Part shown: positions 57,742 to 64,000 of the stretch, one piece after another
Layout: each line of letters begins with the position of its first letter
Position numbering within the stretch: position 1 is the first letter of the stretch
NCBI GenBank assembly: GCA_016715645.1
Contig: JADJZR010000006.1
Coordinates: 1-64,000 of the forward strand
Source: Elusimicrobiota bacterium
GTDB taxonomy: Bacteria > Elusimicrobiota > Elusimicrobia > FEN-1173
Direction: 5' to 3'
Length of the DNA: 64,000 nt
Notes under the pieces: generated by a model
Database searches by the model: none
What the model was told of the DNA's origin: nothing
Seen by the model: only the letters and a program-made list of their open reading frames with translations
Program-made: the position numbers and the translations under genes

Positions 57742-58267
57742 AATTGCCCGCCACTCGCAAACGGATCGCAGGGAGTTATTCAGGGCCACCGCTCAGAAAA
57801 TGCGTATACACGAGGCGATCATCGAAAAAGATTTCTGGGTTTGCTGGACATTGGATTATCTCTTCCATGAAAGCCCCTGGAAAGACCATTTGGCTTTCAA
57901 GGGCGGAACCAGTCTCTCCAAAGCTTTTGGCGCCATTGAGATATTCTCCGAGGACATTGATCTAATCCTGGATTGGAGATCGTTAAAGTATTCACCGGAC
58001 GAACCGTGGAGAAAGCGAAGCGTGACGAAACAGGATGAATTCGGAAAGGAATCAAACCGACGAACCGCCGCGTTTCTCGCTCGGGATTTTGTGCCAGTCA
58101 TTCGTCTCGGTCTTGCCGAGCAGCTCGGAAATCCCGTCGATGTCGAGGCGCAAGGGCAAGAGGTCCTCATTCGTTATCCAAAAGCGTTCTCATTGGATGC
58201 CATTCAACTTCAAATTATTAACACTCTTCCAAGAACTAATCCCTCCCCCTCTAAAAACCTTCGATAA
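57734..58267 (+). pseudogene. abiEii: AbiEii-family nucleotidyltransferase toxin, C-terminally truncated
   Basis: 177 residues, against roughly 300 in the family. The N-terminus is intact: MRIHEAIIEKDFWVCWTLDY, then HLAFKGGTSLSKAFGAIEIF and SEDIDLILDW carry the GS-like and D-x-D motifs of the nucleotidyltransferase core. After DAIQLQIINTLP the sequence becomes TNPSPSKNLR and stops at 58267, a few bases before a long intergenic repeat (58275). The C-terminal half needed for activity is therefore missing; the antitoxin is orphaned. Confidence 0.8.
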
Positions 58268-58274
58268 CCCGAGC

Positions 58275-58425
58275 TCTCCTCTGGGGAGGCCCCTCACAGA
58301 GACCGGGGTGGTTTCCGGCCTAACGGCCTTCAACCATTTCTCGGGCTCCCGCGCCCGAGTCACACCAAACCCTGGGGCGGCAGAGCCGCTGATGCGAGGG
58401 AAGGGTGAAAGAGCTGAGCAGTTTC
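58275..58425 (+). repeat. Long intergenic repeat, copy 2
   Basis: CTCCTCTGGGGAGGC, then GGTGGTTTCCGGCCTAACGG, then CTTCAACCATTTCTCGGGCT, then CCGAGTCACACCAAACCC, then GATGCGAGGGAAGGGTGAAA and GAGCTGAGCAGTTTCTC. It combines the 51308-type series with an end like the foldback elements. It truncates AbiEii. Confidence 0.75.
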
Positions 58426-58504
58426 TCTGGTTTTCTTATGCCGCCTGCTGGAGATGGGACGGTCTATTAAGATACATATTGTCAGGGGGGGGGGGGGGGA
58501 GACA

Positions 58505-58586
58505 CGCCAAGTCCGGTTCTGTAATCGCCTCCGGGTGAAAATCCCCGGAACGACTTGGCGCCTGGGGGCTGAAATATCCCCTGGGC
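58505..58586 (+). ncRNA. Candidate structured RNA with tandem TGAAA hairpins
   Basis: CGCCAAGTC (58505-58513) pairs with GACTTGGCG (58552-58560), a perfect 9-bp helix. It encloses hairpin CCGGG-TGAAAATC-CCCGG (58531-58548). A second hairpin (58561-58584) has GGGG and CCCC around a loop containing CTGAAATA and outer CC/GG pairs. The two hairpins share the motif TGAAA.AT.CCCC.G followed by CGACT. GGGTGAAAATCC recalls part of the cobalamin riboswitch core but the rest of that structure is absent. A G-run at 58484-58499 directly upstream is possibly an artefact. Confidence 0.4.
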
Positions 58587-58614
58587 GACTCGATCCTTTG
58601 CATTTAAAAAACCA

Positions 58615-58643
58615 TTGAAATCGAAGTGTTCTTGATCTAGACT
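58615..58643 (+). promoter_or_regulatory. Promoter of the truncated NHL gene
   Basis: TTGAAA (58615-58620), 17-nt spacer, TAGACT (58638-58643); ATG 58652 follows after 8 nt with AAGGG just before it. The same TTGAAA-17-TAGxxT layout precedes the large surface gene at 59169. Confidence 0.55.
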
Positions 58644-58651
58644 GCAAGGGC

Positions 58652-59032
58652 ATGAAAAAGGACCTTCTCAGAAAAATTCTGGCCCCGTTGGGGTTGGTGG
58701 TGTTGTCGGCCGCTTTGCGGGCGGGTGACACGGCTATTGTCGACGGACAAAATGCGGAGGACGTCGTCGGTCAGACCGACGGAAACGGCGCGGGGGTGTT
58801 TACGCAGGGGGGATTTTACAACACACAGGTTCTCAAAGGATTTGATACACCGCAAGGCGTCGCCATTGACACGACCATCCATCGCTTGTTTGTCGCCGAC
58901 AACGGGGCGAATCCGATTCCCATAGGAGGGGAGCCGGAATTGGGATCGCCGAAGAATGCAAAGTCAAGACTTGACCCCACCACACCACCACACACCCGCC
59001 CCGCCTCCGGGTCAACAACACAGGCAACTTAA
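58652..59032 (+). pseudogene. Truncated NHL-repeat secreted protein gene
   Basis: The signal peptide (KILAPLGLVVLSAALRAGD) and the first NHL unit (FDTPQGVAIDTTIHRLFVAD) are normal. After NGANPIP the reading frame runs into the repeat at 58916-58983 (GGEPELGSPKNAKSRLDPTT) and ends at 59032. Full-length relatives would have many more NHL units. Cut by the same repeat that ends the surface-gene fragment at 56.9 kb. Confidence 0.75.
58916..58983. repeat. GAGCCGGAATTGGG repeat, copy 2
   Basis: ATTCCCATAGGAGGGGAGCC, then GGAATTGGGATCGCCGAAGA, then GTCAAGACTTGACCCCACCA. It matches copy 1 at 56865-56931 with only a few differences. Confidence 0.8.
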
Positions 59033-59133
59033 GACATTATGACTGGATTCCCGATAAAAACATTCGGGGATGACACAACGCGGCTATGGAATTTTGGGGA
59101 GGTGCCGTATCGGTTGCTTTTGAAATAAAACCC

Positions 59134-59162
59134 TTGAAATAAATGCGTTCTGGTGTTAGGTT
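59134..59162 (+). promoter_or_regulatory. Promoter of the large FN3/NHL surface gene
   Basis: TTGAAA (59134-59139), 17-nt spacer, TAGGTT (59157-59162), a weak -10. It ends 6 nt before the GTG start at 59169, again the leaderless spacing. Confidence 0.45.
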
Positions 59163-59168
59163 AATAGC

Positions 59169-62100
59169 GTGAAAAATGGTGACAATGGGCATAAGACTTC
59201 TCTATCTCCTCGCGGGGTGGAGCGGGTTATTATTAGGTATTGGACCCTTGTTCGGGCCCTGCCTTTATTGTTGTGGGCGGTGAACGCGGCGGCGGCGAGC
59301 AAAACGATTCCTTCGACGGCAACGGTGGCCGCGGACCTGGGCACGGCCTGGGGCGGCACGTTCACGACGGCGAACCTGGGCACGTCGAACGACGGACGCG
59401 CCAACACGGGCACTAACGCCGTTGCGTCGGGGACGTTGAGCGGATTTTTGTTTTCGTCGATCCCATCGAACGCGGGAATCGAAGGGATCCGGCTTGACAT
59501 CGAAGCGTCGGAGACCCACGGGGGCGTGGACGGTTACATGCAGGTGGCTCTATCTTCAAACAACGGGACGAACTATACGTCGGAGGTGCGCGTGCCGGCG
59601 GCGGGGGAAGTGGCGGGGTCGGACACAGTCTACAGCGCGGGGGGATCCACCGATTTGTGGGGCCGAAGTTGGACGGTGGCGGAGACGACCTCCCAGTTCA
59701 AGGTCAGAATCTGGGCCAGCGACAGCCGGGCCGCGGACGTTCTGCAAATTGATGTGGCCTCGGTGACGGTCACGTATGACGACACGGCCCCGTCAGCCCG
59801 AACCGATTTCACCGCCGTGGCCAGCACGGCCACTTCGGGACAGGTCAATCTCACTTGGACGGCCCCCGGAGACGACGGCACTTCCGGGACACTCAGTGGA
59901 AATTACCGCATTCAATACGCCACCTACACAGCGACGTGGAGCACCAGCACCACCCCCTCCAACGCCACCACCGTCACCGTCGCCACCGCCAGCGTAACGC
60001 CCAACGCCGCCGAATCAAAATCGATCACCGGCTTGTCGCAACAAGCCACCTACTATTTTGTCCTGTGGAGCCAAGACAACGCGGGGTTGTGGTCTGGTAT
60101 TTCAAATACCACATCAACCTTTGTGGACTTAACAGCGCCCTCATCATCCACTTTAACTGGGACCCCTGGCGCCTCGCAAGTCATCTTGAGTTGGAACTCC
60201 GCTGGAGATGACGGAAGTTCAGGTAATCTCACTGGCATCTACCGGATCCAATACGCTACCTATACCGTCACCTGGAGTAGTAGCACCACACCCACGAACA
60301 CCACCACTGTGACCGTTTCGACCACAAACGTGATTCCCGGCTCCGCTCAAACCCAGGCCATCATGGGTTTGACCATCGGGACAACATACTATTTCGTGCT
60401 TTGGTCCCGGGATGACTCGGGCAACTGGTCCGCGATTTCAAACACACCATCAGTCGTTCCCCCTTCCAGCGCAACATTGATGGAGACCGTGGGCCAACCC
60501 GGTTGGGTGGCAAGGGGAGATACGTCACGGATCGCGGGCATTACCCAGATTGTGTCTGATACTCAGTCGGGCGTAATCATTTCTTCCGTGGCCGTTCTGG
60601 AAACCACTGGTTACGTTGCTGATGGAAACTTGACAAATGTGGAAGTGTGGCTCAGTTCAAACGGCTACATTGACGCCAATGCTATCCGCCTGGATGGCGT
60701 CGCAAAATCGTTCACCAACGACGTGGCCCTCTTTAACCAAGACGTGATGATCAGTACCACCCCACTTTTCTTTATCGTCAGATGCGACATAGGTGAGTCC
60801 GCATTGGAAGGGGCGTTCGATCTGTCCCTACAAATCCATACTGCGGCGGCCACTGGGAATAATCCTGTACAGTTCGGCTACACCACGGAGGTGGTCGCGC
60901 CACCCAGCTCCGCTCCGTCGGGCCTGACGGCCACGGCATCGGGAGATTTATTGAGGGTGAATTTAAGTTGGGGAGGACCCTCCAATGCCGACGTCTATTA
61001 TGTTTATCGAGCTACGTATTCGAGTTCCATCAAAACGGACACTTTGTGGGGTGTTTCCGATATCACCACGTTTGTGGACGACTATCTCCCTCCCAACCAA
61101 CTGATGCACTATGAGGTCATTGCCGCTAACCGTGCCGGTTCATCGTCCGCGAGTAGCGTGGCCTCGGCAACATCCGTTGACATTCCTCTGTTGGCGAAAT
61201 CAAATATATTTCTAGGGGCGGGGACCCCTGTGAATTTTAAGGGGGGAAACCTCCCGCAACGAGAAGTCCTCAATTTCCCCAATGCCTTTTTAGATCAAGC
61301 GGAAAATATTTATGTTTCAGACACAGATAATCACATCATTCGATTTATCCCAAATACAAGTGGGACTTATTATGCCCAGTCCATGGTTGCCAATAATATT
61401 TACACCATCGCGGGAAATGGCTCAGCGGGGTCAAGTGGTGACGGGGGGCCAGCCCTTTCCGGTCAAATTTATTCTCCAGAGGGCCTCTGTATCGACATGA
61501 GCGGGAACCTATATATGGCAGAACGGGATGCGCATCGAATTCGCTTTATCCCGAAAACAACAGGCACCTATTTTGGCCAGTCCATGACCGCCAACTCTAT
61601 CTACACCATTGCGGGCAATGGCACGGCCGGATACCTCGCTGACGGTGTCGCCGCATCCTCCACACAAATCAACTCTCCTCGCGGGGTGAGCGTGGATGCA
61701 ACTGGAAACGTCTACATTGCAGATCGGTATAACAACGTCATCCGATTTGTCCCCAAAGACTCCGGGATCTATTTCGGCCAGTCCATGATTGCCAATTATA
61801 TCTACACAATTGCGGGAAACCGCGTCGGTTCCTATGGAGGGGATGGCGGGGCGGCCACCGCCGCACAACTAAATCGTCCCCGCAGTGTGACTTTGGATCA
61901 TGGCGGAAACCTCCTCATTGCCGATCCGTTAAACAATCGAATTCGATTCGTGGCGAAAAAGCCCGGGACCTATTTCGGTCAATCCATGATTGCGAATTGC
62001 ATTTATACGATTGCCGGAAACGGTACCGCGGCTTTTGGAGGCGACGGCGGGCCAGCCACCTCCGCACAAATTTCCGGGGCGTCCTTCGCGGCGTTGGATG

Positions 62101-64000
62101 CTGATGGAAATGTTTATATTTCCGATTACACAAATAATCGGGTTCGATTTATTCCGAAAGGGACGGGAACTTATTTCAATCAATCCATGACAGCCAATTA
62201 TATTTACACGATTGTGGGGAACGGCTCATCTCCCTTCCTTGGCGATGGAGGAGTGGGCACCTCTGCGCAAATCTACCATCCGTCCTGCGTTGCGGTGGAC
62301 TCTCGGGGACTGGTTTTAATTTCGGATCAATCGAATCACAGGATCCGTGTGGTGCCAAAAACAGACGGCATTTACTTCGGAAAATCCATTACCGCGAACT
62401 ACATCGACACAATTGCGGGAGCTTCGAAAGAATACGATGGCGACGACCGACTGGGAGTTACCTCCTCCATTTATAATCCGGATGGGGTGAGCGTTAACTC
62501 CGCAGGGGATATTTATATTGCGGATTTTTTAAATAATCGGATTCGATTCGTCGCAAAAACCAGCGGAACATTTTTTGGCCAATCCATGGTGGCCAACCGC
62601 ATGTATACGATCGCGGGCGAAGGCACACCGATATTCTCCGGGGATGGGGGCCCAGCGACCTCAGCGCCAGTGGCTTACCCCTTGGGCGTCAGTCTAGATG
62701 GCGCAGGGAATGTTTACATTTCCGCACATAATAGGATTCGAATGGTGCCAGCGACATCCGGGACGTATTTTGGACAGTCTATGAATGCGAATTATATCTA
62801 CACCATTGCGGGGACTGGGATTGCAGGCTACTCGGGGGACAATATGGCGGCTACCTCCACAAATCTTAACGAGCCTGGGGTGACCCTCGTGGATTCCGGT
62901 GGCAACCTCTATATCGCAGACAAGAATGATCATCGCGTTCGGTTTGTCCCGCAATCAGGTGGGACATTTTTCGGCCAATCCATGGTCGCGAATTACATGT
63001 ACACCATAGCGGGTGACGGCAATTATCCCCACCAGGGCGATGGGGGGGCCGCCACTTCCGCTCGGATTTATGCCCCCAGTAGCATTGCGTTTGATGCGGA
63101 AGAAAATCTTTATATTTCCTGCGCGAATGACCATCGTATTCGGTTTGTCCCGAAAATGGGTGGAACCTATTTTGGTCAATCCATGACGGCGAACTATATT
63201 TATACGATTGCGGGGAACGGGACAGGATCTTACGGAGGCGATGGGGGGCCCGCCACCTCGGCACAGATTTACCAGCCTACAGGGGTGAGCCTGGACGTGC
63301 GCGGAAATGTTTACATCGCGGATCAAAAAAACAATCGTATTCGTTTCATACCAAAATCCGACGGAACTTATTTTGGTCAGTCTATGACCGCCAACTCCAT
63401 CTATAGTATTGGGGGAACAGGGAGTTTGGATTACAATGGAGAAAACGCATTGGCCACGGCCAAAAATATTAATCAGCCCTACTCCATTATGGCCGCCCCG
63501 AACAATATGGTTTACTTTACGGACCTCCAACACAAAATCCGTATGATTACTGGGGATGATTATGCTATGCCGTCCACGTCCACTTTGGCGGCAACAAGCG
63601 GTGCTAGTCAAGTAACATTGAATTGGAATTCCGCTGGGGATGATTCCATGACCGGCAATCTCACCGGCGACTACCGCATCCAATACGCCACGTATACCGC
63701 TTCATGGAGTACCAGCTCAACGCCCGCCAACGCCACCACCGTGACGGTCTCAACCACGAATGTAGTTCCGGGGTCGGCCCAGAGCCGTACGATAACGGGA
63801 CTGGCAGGAGGGATGACGTATTATTTTGTCTTATGGACCGAGGACGAGGCATTGAATTGGTCGGGTGTATCCAACACAACTTCGGCGGTGGTTATGGCGT
63901 TGGATTTTATTTCTCCCTCCACCAGCACGTTGAGCGCGGTGGCTGGACCAGGGCCGGGACAGGTGGATCTTTCATGGAATTCGGCGGGCGATGACGACAT
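59169..64000 (+). CDS. Giant secreted FN3/NHL-repeat surface protein (3' end outside window)
   Basis: Open from GTG 59169 to the window end, at least 1610 residues. A signal-like segment (LVRALPLLLWAVNAAAASKT) lies about 20 residues in. Residues to about 200 are a beta-rich adhesin-like region. Then come two fibronectin type III domains (about 200-420, units such as GNYRIQYATYTATWSTSTTP), a further beta domain and another FN3-like segment (about 560-670). Next are about eleven NHL units from about residue 700 (for example GNVYIADRYNNVIRFVPKDS, then GTYFGQSMTANYIYTIAGNG with GDGG..A..AQ). A new FN3 block starts near 63.57 kb. The units repeat every 57-60 residues and would form one or two beta-propellers. 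Such proteins are expected at the cell surface for adhesion or polymer binding. The signal-peptide frame is slightly uncertain: an ATG at 59176 opens a more hydrophobic but closed frame. Confidence 0.8.
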   Translation, partial: MKNGDNGHKTSLSPRGVERVIIRYWTLVRALPLLLWAVNAAAASKTIPSTATVAADLGTAWGGTFTTANLGTSNDGRANTGTNAVASGTLSGFLFSSIPSNAGIEGIRLDIEASETHGGVDGYMQVALSSNNGTNYTSEVRVPAAGEVAGSDTVYSAGGSTDLWGRSWTVAETTSQFKVRIWASDSRAADVLQIDVASVTVTYDDTAPSARTDFTAVASTATSGQVNLTWTAPGDDGTSGTLSGNYRIQYATYTATWSTSTTPSNATTVTVATASVTPNAAESKSITGLSQQATYYFVLWSQDNAGLWSGISNTTSTFVDLTAPSSSTLTGTPGASQVILSWNSAGDDGSSGNLTGIYRIQYATYTVTWSSSTTPTNTTTVTVSTTNVIPGSAQTQAIMGLTIGTTYYFVLWSRDDSGNWSAISNTPSVVPPSSATLMETVGQPGWVARGDTSRIAGITQIVSDTQSGVIISSVAVLETTGYVADGNLTNVEVWLSSNGYIDANAIRLDGVAKSFTNDVALFNQDVMISTTPLFFIVRCDIGESALEGAFDLSLQIHTAAATGNNPVQFGYTTEVVAPPSSAPSGLTATASGDLLRVNLSWGGPSNADVYYVYRATYSSSIKTDTLWGVSDITTFVDDYLPPNQLMHYEVIAANRAGSSSASSVASATSVDIPLLAKSNIFLGAGTPVNFKGGNLPQREVLNFPNAFLDQAENIYVSDTDNHIIRFIPNTSGTYYAQSMVANNIYTIAGNGSAGSSGDGGPALSGQIYSPEGLCIDMSGNLYMAERDAHRIRFIPKTTGTYFGQSMTANSIYTIAGNGTAGYLADGVAASSTQINSPRGVSVDATGNVYIADRYNNVIRFVPKDSGIYFGQSMIANYIYTIAGNRVGSYGGDGGAATAAQLNRPRSVTLDHGGNLLIADPLNNRIRFVAKKPGTYFGQSMIANCIYTIAGNGTAAFGGDGGPATSAQISGASFAALDADGNVYISDYTNNRVRFIPKGTGTYFNQSMTANYIYTIVGNGSSPFLGDGGVGTSAQIYHPSCVAVDSRGLVLISDQSNHRIRVVPKTDGIYFGKSITANYIDTIAGASKEYDGDDRLGVTSSIYNPDGVSVNSAGDIYIADFLNNRIRFVAKTSGTFFGQSMVANRMYTIAGEGTPIFSGDGGPATSAPVAYPLGVSLDGAGNVYISAHNRIRMVPATSGTYFGQSMNANYIYTIAGTGIAGYSGDNMAATSTNLNEPGVTLVDSGGNLYIADKNDHRVRFVPQSGGTFFGQSMVANYMYTIAGDGNYPHQGDGGAATSARIYAPSSIAFDAEENLYISCANDHRIRFVPKMGGTYFGQSMTANYIYTIAGNGTGSYGGDGGPATSAQIYQPTGVSLDVRGNVYIADQKNNRIRFIPKSDGTYFGQSMTANSIYSIGGTGSLDYNGENALATAKNINQPYSIMAAPNNMVYFTDLQHKIRMITGDDYAMPSTSTLAATSGASQVTLNWNSAGDDSMTGNLTGDYRIQYATYTASWSTSSTPANATTVTVSTTNVVPGSAQSRTITGLAGGMTYYFVLWTEDEALNWSGVSNTTSAVVMALDFISPSTSTLSAVAGPGPGQVDLSWNSAGDDD

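Noticed and set aside
61297..63560. Regularly spaced repeats considered as a CRISPR array
   Set aside because: The period is about 170-180 bp, the units are coding and diverged, and there are no short identical repeats with unique spacers.
61509..63683. Several minus-strand frames with regularly repeated sequence in the NHL region
   Set aside because: They are antisense shadows of the NHL repeats of the large surface protein, whose plus-strand frame is continuous from 59169.

Overview
The window is a GC-rich chromosomal stretch from an uncultured Gram-negative bacterium. An outer membrane is implied by a LolA-type lipoprotein carrier, a TolQ/ExbD/TonB cluster, a C-terminal-Phe beta-barrel protein and a MutL of the endonuclease type. 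Large secreted proteins with FN3 and NHL repeats plus many decayed toxin-antitoxin genes suggest a candidate-phylum organism such as Elusimicrobiota. That assignment is an inference from gene content and style, not a demonstrated placement.

Layout. 1-2.0 kb: remains of a transposon (ISKra4-like transposase and an upstream DUF6788-like gene, both broken). 2.1-17.3 kb: a dense, mostly overlapping + strand array for translation and core metabolism: rimP-nusA-infB-rbfA-nrnA-like-truB-ribF, a secreted HExxH peptidase, rpsO, pnp, accB (frameshifted), a small winged-helix gene, uppP, ftsK, lolA. 17.3-20.8 kb: a 968-residue secreted protein whose C-terminus looks like a polymorphic-toxin tip, followed by AT-rich small genes that may encode immunity. 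21.0-33.6 kb: rodZ-like, rimO, pgsA, pgpA, an almost pure-G block that is probably a sequencing artefact, recA, xer recombinase, a Trm112-like gene, a divergent thiolase, miaB, a lytic transglycosylase, mutS, a PilZ gene. 33.8-46.1 kb: mutL, two membrane-anchored proteins, a 1011-residue TPR protein, tolQ, two exbD, tonB and three envelope proteins, together an energised cell-envelope cluster.

46.2-59.1 kb is an accessory junkyard: two AAA+/DUF4143 ATPases, HigBA-like and BrnTA-like pairs, a nucleotidyltransferase pair, an AbiE pair with a truncated toxin, broken YhcG and DUF4338 genes, a 1.27 kb direct duplication, and several families of short repeats that cut into genes. 59.2-64.0 kb is a very large FN3/NHL surface protein that runs off the end of the window.

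Cross-cutting observations. (1) Nine genes have a -10-like hexamer ending only 6-7 nt before the start codon, which predicts leaderless mRNAs. (2) Short palindromes such as GGGGACGAATGTCCCC sit inside ftsK, mutL and the secreted toxin-like gene in different reading frames, and a 99-bp in-frame insertion with flanking direct repeats sits inside miaB. (3) The same short repeats end several truncated genes. (4) Several single-base indels fall in or next to homopolymers or G/C-rich runs (accB, the gene at 44.5 kb, the second porin copy), so sequencing error must be excluded before calling them pseudogenes.
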